A DNA stretch of 13,799 nucleotides from Candidatus Jordarchaeia archaeon (GCA_018383835.1 JAHAWR010000016.1:7506-21304), one strand, 5' to 3'. Shown: positions 7,077 through 13,799, numbered from the stretch's first letter. The notes: generated by a model from the sequence alone, not told the origin. Numbers and translations are program-made.

Positions 7077-7913
7077 CTACCTTCCAAATCTTCTCTCTCT
7101 ATTCTGGTAGTCCCTCACGGCGCGTAGCAGATCGATTTTTCTTATCTCAGGCCAGTAGACGCCACAGAAGTAGAGTTCGGAGTAAGCTGACTGCCAGAGT
7201 AGGAACCCGGACAGCCTCTCCTCCCCCGAAGTCCTTATTATGAGGTCTGGGTCAGGCATCCCCACCGTGTAAAGATGCTCCTCGATCACCCTTTCGTCTA
7301 TGTCATCGATCCTCAGCTTTCCGTTGGCAACCTTTTGAGCTATCTTCCTTACAGCGTCAACTATCTCTGCCCGCCCCCCATAACCTATGGCGACGTTAAG
7401 AAAGTACCTGTCATAATCCTTAGTTGCCTCTTCAGCCCTCCTTATCGCGTTCCTTACACTCTCAGGAAGCATGTCCAATCTGCCTATAGCCTTAATCCTA
7501 ACCTTATACTTGTGGATTTTCCAGTTCTCTATGACCTCATGGAACTTCTCCTCGGCAAGCTTCATTATCTCCTCAACTTCCTTCTGGGGGCGGTTAAAGT
7601 TCTCCGTTGAGAAAGCATATAGTGTAACCATTTTGATTCCAACCTCCCAGCACCACTCCAGAAACTCTTTGACCTTTTCCGCTCCATACTTGTGCCCCAT
7701 CCAGCTCTCAAGCCCGAGGAACCGAGCATACCTCCTGTTGCCGTCAAGTATGACAGCTAGGTGCGTGGGCTTTACGCCATGCATCACTTGTTGCATCAAA
7801 GCCTTCTCATACAGATAATAGACTGATTCAAGCACCTTGCTGACTAACGGAAACTTCAAGAACGGCACGTTACGCCAATTATGAACGAAGAATCTAGGCG
7901 TTTTTTTACCCAT
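7077..7913 (-). CDS. uppS: cis-prenyltransferase (polyprenyl diphosphate synthase)
   Basis: 278 residues from the chosen ATG. It adds isopentenyl diphosphate units in cis to build the long polyprenyl diphosphate used for dolichyl-type sugar carriers. Motifs are HLAVILDGNRRYAR (51-64, catalytic Asp57), GHKYGAEK (73-80), TLYAFSTENFNRP (97-109), PDLIIRTSGEERLSGFLLW (222-240) and SAYSELYF (242-249), which cover all five conserved regions. The frame stays open upstream to an ATG at 8018. I prefer 7913 because the upstream stretch contains TATA-like sequences for both divergent genes and the protein length then fits archaeal members. An ATG at 7982 is the main alternative. The membrane-facing N-terminal helix (about 19-45) is usual. 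Confidence 0.92.
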   Translation of the reverse strand: MGKKTPRFFVHNWRNVPFLKFPLVSKVLESVYYLYEKALMQQVMHGVKPTHLAVILDGNRRYARFLGLESWMGHKYGAEKVKEFLEWCWEVGIKMVTLYAFSTENFNRPQKEVEEIMKLAEEKFHEVIENWKIHKYKVRIKAIGRLDMLPESVRNAIRRAEEATKDYDRYFLNVAIGYGGRAEIVDAVRKIAQKVANGKLRIDDIDERVIEEHLYTVGMPDPDLIIRTSGEERLSGFLLWQSAYSELYFCGVYWPEIRKIDLLRAVRDYQNRERRFGR

Positions 7914-7938
7914 CAAGAAACCCCCAGAAGGAACAACA

Positions 7939-7950
7939 TAATTTAAACCA
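7939..7950 (-). promoter_or_regulatory. candidate uppS TATA box
   Basis: On the minus strand TGGTTTAAAT would set transcription near 7918, giving an almost leaderless message for the ATG at 7913. Two other AT-rich minus-strand candidates exist at 7988-7997 and 8009-8016; the latter would suit the ATG at 7982. Confidence 0.35.
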
Positions 7951-8009
7951 TTTTTCGAAAATAAAACTTTCTTTAGAAGCATCCCTTGAATATATTTCGA
8001 GGTCGGTAA

Positions 8010-8025
8010 CATATACATTTAACTT
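8010..8025 (+). promoter_or_regulatory. candidate pyrE TATA box
   Basis: CATATACATTTAACTT lies 20-34 bases before the proposed TTG start at 8044, so the message would be leaderless or nearly so. The same AT-rich block reads as a TATA element on the other strand toward uppS. Confidence 0.4.
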
Positions 8026-8043
8026 TTTCTCTTCAAAAAATCA

Positions 8044-8712
8044 TTGGTGGTTGAGGTGGATGGCGTATGGTCGTGGAGGCTAGAGAAGACGCACCTAGCT
8101 GAGCAAGCATGCGAACTCTTACTTCATGTGTCAGCCTTAAAGTTCGGCTCGTTCAAATTAACCTCCGGCAAGTTGTCCCCCTTCTACATCGACCTGAGAG
8201 TTGTGCCATCATACCCTGAAGTCTTCGAAAAAATAACTGATATATATGTGAGGCTGATTAGAAATGAGGTTGAAGCATTCGACAGGATTGCAGGTGTGCC
8301 AACAGCAGGGCTACCAATAGCGACGCTAGTGAGCTATAAGCTTAAAGTCCCTCTGATTTACGTTAGGAAATCCACCAAAGGTTATGGGACGCAGCGCGCA
8401 GTGGAAGGAATCCTTAACAATGGCGACCGCGTTTTGCTCGTCGATGACCTTGCAACCACTGGTTTAAGCCTTCTAGGTGCTGCCCAAGCAATAAGATCTC
8501 AAGGGGGAAAGGTGGAACATGCAGTGGTTCTGATTGATAGGGAGCAAGGTTGCGTCAACACGCTTTCAGACAATGGCATAAGCCTCCACTTCCTCATTAG
8601 TGCTTCGCAGCTCTTTGAAACCCTCCACAGGAAAGGGCTAATAGCGCATCCAGACTACCAGCGCTCCATAGATTACCTGAGAAGCGAGCGCTTAGGAAAC
8701 CACAACGCATGA
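8044..8712 (+). CDS. pyrE: orotate phosphoribosyltransferase
   Basis: 222 residues. It joins orotate to PRPP to make OMP, the step after PyrD/PyrK. Motifs are FKLTSGKLSPFYIDLR (37-52), the catalytic flexible loop YVRKSTKGYGTQRAVEG (106-122) and the PRPP-binding VLLVDDLATTGLSL (130-143). The C-terminus after about 210 is a short charged tail. The start is uncertain. TTG at 8044, GTG at 8047 and GTG at 8056 are all in frame, and the promoter position suggests a leaderless message beginning near 8040-8045. No pyrF follows, so the decarboxylase must be encoded elsewhere. It is transcribed away from uppS and lies apart from the pyrDK operon. Confidence 0.93.
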   Translation: MVVEVDGVWSWRLEKTHLAEQACELLLHVSALKFGSFKLTSGKLSPFYIDLRVVPSYPEVFEKITDIYVRLIRNEVEAFDRIAGVPTAGLPIATLVSYKLKVPLIYVRKSTKGYGTQRAVEGILNNGDRVLLVDDLATTGLSLLGAAQAIRSQGGKVEHAVVLIDREQGCVNTLSDNGISLHFLISASQLFETLHRKGLIAHPDYQRSIDYLRSERLGNHNA

Positions 8713-8839
8713 TAAGCGTTCGTGATTTTCAGGATCTAGCACTGCAAGCGCAATCCGTAACTATCCTCATAAAGCTGATATTAATCGCATTCTCGTTACT
8801 TGATAATTTCCATTTTAGCCGTTAAAGTTTTGAGACAAT

Positions 8840-8848
8840 CTTTATATC
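8840..8848 (+). promoter_or_regulatory. TATA box of the longin/GTPase cassette
   Basis: CTTTATATC is the clearest TATA element in the 199-base gap after pyrE, with start expected near 8868-8872 and a leader of about 40 bases. The leader holds GGAG/CTCC arms (8875-8889) that could form a small hairpin, and a second GGAG (8898-8901) set 10 bases before the TTG start. The rest of the gap (8713-8830) shows nothing I can name. Confidence 0.5.
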
Positions 8849-8911
8849 CTCTTAGAATTTAAAGATAAAAATAAGGAGTGAGTCCTCCGAGAACCTTGGA
8901 GCGTGTAAAGG

Positions 8912-9994
8912 TTGCCTCTTGGAATGATTGTTGTCCGGTGGGACAACCGGCTCGGAGCTGTGCTGGAGGCAAAGTACCCGCCTCAGCTCAGAGTGACAGA
9001 GGATCAAATTATGAAGATCTATACTGCCCACGCCATGTCGATTGGTGAGGCTCCTGCAGGATTTCTTTCACTCAGGGTAGGAGAACTAAACGTTGCATCC
9101 TACTATGGTGGATGGGACATAAACTATTACGTGGCGCTCCTTCTAACCCCCGAGGAGGAAGCGGACAGCTACGAGGATGGACTAGCCGAGGTCGCGTCCA
9201 ACATATTCTCCAAGCTTGAAGACGACGCCTACAAAGAAGAGCTCGAAGAGCTCTTTAACAAGCTCGTGCGCTTCCCCTCACTAACCGAGGAGCAGAAAAT
9301 GGCTGTGGTTCTCTCCGACCCACTCAGGAGGTCGCTCTTTGAAAGAATGACCGAAGAGGGAAGCTCCACGCTCTCGGATCTTGAAGTGTGGTTGAAGCAC
9401 AAGTTTGAGCTTAAATCCGTGGAACTACACTCCCTCCTCACCCCTCTCGTCAAGAACGGGCTTATAACGCTTCGGTGGGTAGAAGGCCTCCCCAGCCAGT
9501 GCGCTTTCCTTGTGAGAGACGTTTTCATAGCCAGAGTTCCGGTACGAGCCATAGTCAAAAAAGCTCAGTCAGGCGAGTGGGGTCCCGAGGCCTCGTCTGA
9601 GTACCTCGATGAGGTTAAAGACTTCTTCAGAAACTACGCGGTTTCGCCTGAAGACGTGGAGAACATAACGAAAATCCTTGCAGACCCCGACATTTACGAT
9701 GTTCTAGTGTTACTCAGAGAGGACGTGTCCACCGTAGACGAGCTAGCGGAACGCCTTGAAAAAAAGAAGTCAGACATTAGCCACATAATCAAGCAGCTAA
9801 AAGACCTAGGCTTCATAATGGAGCTAACGATAAACGGTGAAAAGCACATTGCCCTCAAAACAGACGCAAAGATAATAACCTTCTTCCCCGACTACATGGT
9901 CGACCAAATAGCCATGCAATACAACGACCAGATAAAACCACCCAGAATGCTCCTATGGCACCTCAAAGCACTACGCGATAGCTACTTCATGTAA
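8912..9994 (+). CDS. longin-like domain protein with two winged-helix domains
   Basis: 360 residues, not a family I can name. Residues 1-about 115 look like a longin/roadblock-type profilin fold: strand GMIVVRWDNRLGAVLEAKYP (4-23), a helix, strands FLSLRVGELNVASYYGG (51-67) and NYYVALLLTP (71-80), then a long acidic helix. Residues about 126-190 look like a winged helix (SDPLRRSLFERM ... LTPLVKNGLITLRWV). Residues about 255-320 look like a second one (IYDVLVLLRE, VDELAERLEKKKSDISHII, LKDLGFIMELTINGEKHIAL). There is no membrane span. The TTG start at 8912 keeps the first strand intact and has GGAG 10 bases ahead; ATG at 8924 is the alternative. It is the first gene of the cassette, 40 bases before the GTPase. 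It may be the GTPase's partner, regulator or DNA-linked effector, which is inference. The domain calls rest on pattern reading only. Confidence 0.6.
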   Translation: MPLGMIVVRWDNRLGAVLEAKYPPQLRVTEDQIMKIYTAHAMSIGEAPAGFLSLRVGELNVASYYGGWDINYYVALLLTPEEEADSYEDGLAEVASNIFSKLEDDAYKEELEELFNKLVRFPSLTEEQKMAVVLSDPLRRSLFERMTEEGSSTLSDLEVWLKHKFELKSVELHSLLTPLVKNGLITLRWVEGLPSQCAFLVRDVFIARVPVRAIVKKAQSGEWGPEASSEYLDEVKDFFRNYAVSPEDVENITKILADPDIYDVLVLLREDVSTVDELAERLEKKKSDISHIIKQLKDLGFIMELTINGEKHIALKTDAKIITFFPDYMVDQIAMQYNDQIKPPRMLLWHLKALRDSYFM

Positions 9995-10034
9995 CTCTCC
10001 AAACCTCAATCAAAAACTGGTTGGGAGATCTGGC

Positions 10035-10874
10035 GTGATAAGGAACATTGAAATTCTCGACTCGAATGGCAAATTAATATTCAAGAAAAGGTATGGAGTG
10101 AGTAGCATAGCAGATGATATCATTGACGAATTTATGGCAAGCCTCGCCAAAACAATATCCAGAGTGAACTTGGATGGAACAATTGAATTCATGAACTTGA
10201 AGAAGACACGCCTTTACTACAGCAACGCCGACAAAACAGTCTTCATCTTCGAGGCAGACAAGAACGACGACATCGGCGAGATGAAAGCAAAAATGAGAAA
10301 CATAATACACCAGTTCACCGTGGAGTACAGCGGCACCATACAAAACTGGGACCCATCAGCCTTCGGCGAAAAGGTAGACGAGCTAACTACAACACTCCTA
10401 AAGCTCTCCCTAATTGGCTTCAGCGGAGTAGGAAAAACCACTATACTAAAATTGATCAGAGAAGAAGAACTTCCGAGGGAACATATACCCACCATAGGAG
10501 TAGGCATAAAGGGCGTCAAGGGAGCCATGATCGGTAACACCCAACTCGTGTGCTGGGACCTTGCAGGGCAGGAAAGATTCAAAATGACGTGGGACAAATT
10601 TATTAAAGCATCGTCTCTAATAGTAATAGTCACGGATTCAACGCTGGAAAACACGGTGAAGTCACGCTTCTTCGTAAGACTCGTAAGAGAAGAGGAGCCA
10701 GAAGCAAACATAATCGCGCTAGCCAACAAGCAAGACCTCCCAAGCGCACTCCCACCAGAAAAAGTGGAAGAAATCCTTGGAGTGAAAACCTACGGCTTCG
10801 TAGCGATAGACCCAATGAACAGATCAAAATTCTTCGAAATAGTTAGAAACACCGTCATGGGAACACCAAGTTAG
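10035..10874 (+). CDS. small Arf/Rag-like GTPase with N-terminal longin/roadblock-like domain
   Basis: 279 residues. Residues 1-about 110 form an alpha/beta region (IRNIEILDSNGKLIFKKRYG, strands around 59-73, a long helix 81-98) that resembles a longin/roadblock profilin fold. The GTPase domain follows: P-loop GFSGVGKTT (128-136), switch I Thr in IPTIGVGI (T153), WDLAGQERF (174-182, with the catalytic Gln179), NKQD (231-234) and a weak G5 near FVAIDP (255-260). WDLAGQE and NKQDLP are features of Arf/SR-beta/Rag-type GTPases rather than of bacterial Era or translation GTPases. There is no C-terminal prenylation Cys, so membrane contact would need a partner. GTG start with GGGAGA at 10023-10028. 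The 106-aa gene follows 12 bases later. A domain and its possible self-activator in one chain would be an unusual design. Confidence 0.82.
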   Translation: MIRNIEILDSNGKLIFKKRYGVSSIADDIIDEFMASLAKTISRVNLDGTIEFMNLKKTRLYYSNADKTVFIFEADKNDDIGEMKAKMRNIIHQFTVEYSGTIQNWDPSAFGEKVDELTTTLLKLSLIGFSGVGKTTILKLIREEELPREHIPTIGVGIKGVKGAMIGNTQLVCWDLAGQERFKMTWDKFIKASSLIVIVTDSTLENTVKSRFFVRLVREEEPEANIIALANKQDLPSALPPEKVEEILGVKTYGFVAIDPMNRSKFFEIVRNTVMGTPS

Positions 10875-10886
10875 GGAGGAATAAGA

Positions 10887-11207
10887 ATGGGATTAATAGA
10901 AAGGGTGAAAAGTTTATTTAAAAAAATTACTGGCGCACCCCCACCAATACCCAAGCCCCCGATAACACCGGAGGAGGAAGAAGAGATATCCAACCTTAAA
11001 AAAGTGTTGGAGGAGCTCAAAGCTAAGAAAGAAGAAATCAACTTAGAGCTCAAAAAACTGGACGCTGATTTCTTACTCGGAAAGATCGACGCGAGGAAAA
11101 GAGACCAAAACTACATAAAACTAATGCGAGAAACAATGAAGATAAACAGGGAGATCACCGCAATCCGCCAACGTATAATAAGCCTAGGAGGAGTAATAGA
11201 GATATAA
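10887..11207 (+). CDS. small protein: amphipathic N-terminus, proline linker, coiled coil
   Basis: 106 residues of no family I recognise. Residues 1-15, MGLIERVKSLFKKIT, form a basic amphipathic helix suited to lying on a membrane surface. Residues 17-28 are a proline linker (GAPPPIPKPPITP region). Residues 29-33 are all Glu. Residues 34-about 60 are a heptad coiled coil rich in Lys and Glu, a short break follows at DADFLLGKID, and a second helix covers about 70-98. GGGAGGA (10874-10880) is a strong ribosome site that overlaps the GTPase TAG stop. The tight spacing makes it a likely physical partner of the GTPase, possibly its membrane anchor, because the GTPase itself lacks a lipidation site. 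That role is inference. Confidence 0.72.
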   Translation: MGLIERVKSLFKKITGAPPPIPKPPITPEEEEEISNLKKVLEELKAKKEEINLELKKLDADFLLGKIDARKRDQNYIKLMRETMKINREITAIRQRIISLGGVIEI

Positions 11208-11272
11208 AAACCACTAAAGTCCAGAACCCCCACACGAGCTTACAACCAAACAGCCCCCTCTTTGCCTCCTCA

Positions 11273-11284
11273 CTACTTTTTATT
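11273..11284 (+). terminator. candidate T-rich terminator of the GTPase cassette
   Basis: CTTTTTATTTTA on the plus strand, about 65 bases after the last stop and immediately before the convergent tbp stop, fits archaeal termination at oligo-T. No stable hairpin is seen. The remaining 11208-11272 stretch is C-rich and shows nothing else. Confidence 0.4.
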
Positions 11285-11839
11285 TTACTCCCTTATGATT
11301 CCCTTCTCCATTAGTATCTCCATTACCTTGTCCACGGCAGTATACACGTCTTCCTCTCTTTTTGCTCCCGTACAAACAAGCTTGCCGGAACCAAAAAGCA
11401 AGATAACAACCTTAGGATCCCGCATACGGTAAATCAGACCCGGGAACTGCTCGGGCTCATACATGGTGTTCTCGAGCAAGAAAGCTGCCTCCTCAAGGTT
11501 TATTTCGATACCCAAATTGGCTGATGCCACTATGTTCTGCACTTGGATAATCGGCTCATTCTTGATATCTATCCCTACTTCTCTAAGACTTTCAACGATC
11601 TTTTTAACGGCTTTTACGGCGTCCTTCTCCGATTTACTGCCTGTACAGACCATTTTTCCACTGTTAAAGATAAGAGTGGCTGTTTTTGGCTGCTCGAGTC
11701 TCAAAACGAGGCCGGGAAACTGATCCGGGTCGAACTCTGTGTTCGGTAGCCTTTCAGCTATCAGGTTCAAGTCCAGCCTTTGGTTTAGGGTGACGGAGGC
11801 CACTACGTTTTCTATGTGTATTGACTTTGCTTTCGGCAT
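11285..11839 (-). CDS. tbp: TATA-box-binding protein
   Basis: 184 residues, standard archaeal TBP length. It binds TATA boxes and recruits TFB and RNA polymerase. Two saddle repeats are obvious. IENVVASVTL, FDPDQFPGLVLRL and ATLIFNSGKMVCTG (to about residue 67) are echoed by VQNIVASANL, YEPEQFPGLIYRM and VILLFGSGKLVCTG (to 158). No acidic C-terminal tail is present; it ends KGIIRE. The ATG at 11839 is preceded by two purine-rich sites, GGGGAGG adjacent to it and AAAGGAGG about 10 bases away. It is single-gene and convergent with the GTPase cassette. Confidence 0.97.
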   Translation of the reverse strand: MPKAKSIHIENVVASVTLNQRLDLNLIAERLPNTEFDPDQFPGLVLRLEQPKTATLIFNSGKMVCTGSKSEKDAVKAVKKIVESLREVGIDIKNEPIIQVQNIVASANLGIEINLEEAAFLLENTMYEPEQFPGLIYRMRDPKVVILLFGSGKLVCTGAKREEDVYTAVDKVMEILMEKGIIRE

Positions 11840-11871
11840 CCTCCCCGCCTCCTTTCATGTAAGGTTTAAAT

Positions 11872-11884
11872 GATATATAAATAT
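11872..11884 (-). promoter_or_regulatory. tbp promoter TATA box
   Basis: On the minus strand ATATTTATATATC is a strong TATA box, with transcription expected near 11850-11853. That gives a leader of about 12 bases holding the ribosome site. A second TATA-like ATTTAAACC (11863-11871) lies closer to the gene. The rest of the gap to thrC (11885-12011) is pyrimidine-rich then GC-rich and shows nothing I can name. Confidence 0.6.
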
Positions 11885-12011
11885 TTAGTTAATTTTTCTT
11901 TATTTTTCCTTTCTTTCTCCAAAACGATGTAGTGGCTTTTCGCTCTCCATTCGGGTCTGCTTTTTCGAGCTGTATGTCGCGTCGCGGCGTCCTAGCGGGG
12001 TTTAATGTGTG

Positions 12012-13217
12012 CTACTGAGCCACTATTTTTTCTATGGCTTCCAGGTCTGGTTTTATTTGTATTGGCTTCTCGCATGTCCTGATTGGTGTATCCGGGTCTT
12101 TGAGTCCATGTCCTGTCGTTACGCAGACTATTCTTTCATTCTTGTCTACAAGTCCCGCATCCAGCAATTTCACTAGTCCAGCTATGGATGCCGCTGACGC
12201 CGGCTCGACGAATATTCCCTCCGTTCTAGCGAGCAGTTTTTGTGCTTGCAATATTTGCTCGTCCGTCACGGTCTCGGCTGCCCCATTTGTGTCATAGACC
12301 GCTCTGAGCGCTTTCTCCCAGTTAACCGGTTTCCCTATTCTTATTGCCGTTGCCACCGTCTCAGGGTTCTCGACGAACACCACCTCTTTCTCTTTTTTCT
12401 TGTATGCGTGCGCTATCGGGGCTGCGCCTTCCGCCTGAATGCCGATAAGTCTGGGGACTTGTTCTATGAGTCCAAGCTGCTTCCACTCTACTATCCCCTT
12501 GTGGATTGCACTTATGTTTCCGGCATTTCCAACAGGGAGTATTATCGCATCAGGCGGCTGGCCTAGTTGCTCGATTACTTCGAAGGCTATAGTTTTCTGT
12601 CCTTCTAGGCGGTAGGGGTTTAGGCTGTTCAGGATGTAGAGCCCGAGGCGCTTACTGCTTTGCTCGACGAGGCTTAGAGCTTGGTCAAAGTTTCCTTCTA
12701 CTGCAAGGACTAGTGCACCGTACATTATCGCTTGGGCGAGCTTTCCTAGAGCTATTTTGCCGGAGGGGATCATTACGACGCATTTCAGTCCTGCTTTGGC
12801 AGCATAGGCTGCCAAAGACGCTGAAGTGTTTCCTGTTGAGGCACAGGCGACGGTTCTGCTGCCGAGCTCCTTTGCGAGAGAGACGCCAACCGTCATTCCT
12901 CTATCCTTGAAGCTACCCGTCGGATTTTCGCCTTCGTTCTTGACCCAGATGTTTTCAACTCCCAGTTTCTCAGCCAGCCTCTTGCACCTGTGAAGGCTAG
13001 TTCCACCCTCATTGAGAGACACTTTCTCCCTCACTCTTGGAAGGAAGTCCTCGTACCTCCAGACAGAGAGCGGCTTCTCTCTCCACCTCTCAGGTTTTGG
13101 TTCTTCAAAATGGTATTTCACGTCTAGAAGCGCGCCGCAGTGGTCACATGTGTATATTACAATGTTCCATGGAAACTTTTTGCGGCATCTAATACATTCA
13201 AGCCACATGTCCTCCAA
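12012..13217 (-). CDS. thrC: threonine synthase
   Basis: 401 residues. A PLP enzyme converting O-phosphohomoserine to threonine. An N-terminal zinc ribbon (C8, C11, C24, C27) is usual in archaeal ThrC. SLNEGGTSLHRCKRL (67-81), the PLP Lys104 in NPTGSFKDRGM (98-108), STGNTSAS (127-134), the phosphate-cradle PVGNAGNI (228-235) and VTTGHGLKDPD (366-376) complete the fold. The TTG at 13217 has GAGGAGG 8-9 bases ahead. The ATG at 13208 is possible, but its own GGAGG is too near. Either start lies inside hom in another frame (overlap 20 or 11 bases), so expression is coupled to hom. Confidence 0.95.
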   Translation of the reverse strand: MEDMWLECIRCRKKFPWNIVIYTCDHCGALLDVKYHFEEPKPERWREKPLSVWRYEDFLPRVREKVSLNEGGTSLHRCKRLAEKLGVENIWVKNEGENPTGSFKDRGMTVGVSLAKELGSRTVACASTGNTSASLAAYAAKAGLKCVVMIPSGKIALGKLAQAIMYGALVLAVEGNFDQALSLVEQSSKRLGLYILNSLNPYRLEGQKTIAFEVIEQLGQPPDAIILPVGNAGNISAIHKGIVEWKQLGLIEQVPRLIGIQAEGAAPIAHAYKKKEKEVVFVENPETVATAIRIGKPVNWEKALRAVYDTNGAAETVTDEQILQAQKLLARTEGIFVEPASAASIAGLVKLLDAGLVDKNERIVCVTTGHGLKDPDTPIRTCEKPIQIKPDLEAIEKIVAQ

Positions 13218-13799
13218 TTTTGATTCCTCCTCTCTTCTCAGCTATCGTTATTATGTCTGCAAGTATGGCGCTAGCCGTCTCCCTAGGTCCTGCTCCCTTA
13301 CCTATGAACGTCAATGGGCCTGACAGTTCTGTGTTAAAAGTTATAACGTTGAATGTTCCCCCGACCGCTAGAGGCGAGTTCCTAGGAACCAGTCTTGGGG
13401 CGACCTCCATTTTGTTCTCGTCGAGGTAGGCTACGTGCTTTACGAGATAGCCGTCCTCCTCAGCTAGTTCTATCATCTCGGGGGTCACCCTGCTTATCCC
13501 CTCCACTTCAATGTCGGAGAGGCGTTTATCCATATCCATTATCCCATTTGCTAGGATCACTAATTTGCAGGCGGCGTCTATTCCTTCAACGTCGTAAGTT
13601 GGGTCAGCTTCAGCGTACCCCATCTCCTGCGCCTCTCTGAGAGCGTCATCAAACGAGACCTTATCCTCACTCATCCTTGAAAGAATGTAGTTTGTAGTGC
13701 CGTTGAGTATCCCCTCAATGCTTATTATCCTGTCATGCTTCAAGGATTCCCTAGCTACGGTGAATATTGGTATGGCTGCTCCGACAGTCGCCTCGTAAA
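13198..13799 (-). CDS. hom: homoserine dehydrogenase, 3' part (5' end beyond window)
   Basis: About 199 C-terminal residues, open past the window edge. The frame begins at the edge with YEATVGAAIPIFTVARES, where the family's conserved VGAAIPI motif lies. It continues through SIEGILNGTTNYILSRM, the substrate region EMGYAEADPTYDVEGIDAACK with the catalytic Asp and Lys, and ends with the GAGPRETASAILADI helix. The enzyme reduces aspartate semialdehyde to homoserine. The missing part is the N-terminal NAD(P)-binding domain. A TTG at 13743 opens the longest track within the window but is internal, not the start. No ACT domain follows the catalytic region, so this form should lack that type of threonine feedback site. 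It overlaps thrC. Confidence 0.95.
   Translation of the reverse strand, partial: YEATVGAAIPIFTVARESLKHDRIISIEGILNGTTNYILSRMSEDKVSFDDALREAQEMGYAEADPTYDVEGIDAACKLVILANGIMDMDKRLSDIEVEGISRVTPEMIELAEEDGYLVKHVAYLDENKMEVAPRLVPRNSPLAVGGTFNVITFNTELSGPLTFIGKGAGPRETASAILADIITIAEKRGGIKIGGHVA

Noticed and set aside
7914..8018. Upstream extension of uppS to an ATG at 8018
   Set aside because: It overlaps AT-rich promoter-like sequence for both divergent genes and would give an N-terminus 35 residues longer than expected. An ATG at 7982 remains possible.
11885..12011. GC-rich stretch with a very short ATG frame between tbp and thrC
   Set aside because: The frame is about 14 codons with no ribosome site, and no stable RNA fold stands out.
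13395..13640. Plus-strand open frame rich in Arg/Pro opposite hom
   Set aside because: It is the antisense shadow of a clear homoserine dehydrogenase coding region.
1..13799. CRISPR array or tandem repeats
   Set aside because: No regularly spaced direct repeats were seen anywhere in the window.

Overview
The window reads as archaeal chromosome, most likely from a thermophilic member of the Thermoproteota/TACK side. The support is direct: a two-repeat TATA-binding protein, an archaeal Nop5-fibrillarin C/D-box RNP operon, a dolichol/phytol-kinase-type membrane enzyme, a cis-prenyltransferase, a UPF0216 (DUF61) protein, TATA boxes 25-30 bases ahead of genes, many GTG/TTG starts with purine-rich ribosome sites, and tight gene packing. 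I cannot fix the genus from sequence alone.

Layout. 1-836: the remains of an IS605-type TnpB gene, cut by the window edge and frameshifted near base 65. Its 3' end is strongly structured, including a perfect 12-bp inverted repeat over the stop codon. 987-1859 (+): CTP-dependent polyprenol/dolichol-kinase-like membrane protein. 1856-4534 (-): pyrD, pyrK and an unrecognised coiled-coil protein in one operon with a 4-base pyrK/coiled-coil overlap. 4717-7074 (+): nop5, flpA (fibrillarin) and a UPF0216 gene. 7077-7913 (-): uppS, divergent from pyrE (8044-8712, +). 8912-11207 (+): the most unusual part, a three-gene cassette. It encodes a longin-like N-terminal domain with two winged helices, a small Arf/Rag-like GTPase with its own N-terminal longin/roadblock-like domain, and a 106-aa protein with an amphipathic basic N-terminus, a proline linker and a coiled coil. 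11285-11839 (-): tbp. 12012-13799 (-): thrC and the 3' part of hom.

Working together: pyrD/pyrK and pyrE supply three subunits for the last steps to OMP, from two separate promoters. uppS and the kinase-like protein fit polyprenyl/dolichyl phosphate lipid carrier formation. nop5/flpA provide two of the three core proteins for 2'-O-methylation of rRNA guided by C/D RNAs. hom and thrC are consecutive threonine-pathway enzymes. The longin/GTPase/coiled-coil cassette looks like a small membrane-associated GTPase switch module of the eukaryote-like kind and is the best candidate here for an undescribed system.

No stretch over 300 bases lacks a gene. The larger gaps (783-986, 4535-4716, 7914-8043, 8713-8911, 11840-12011) hold promoter elements or nothing I can name. 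I saw no tRNA, rRNA or CRISPR array.
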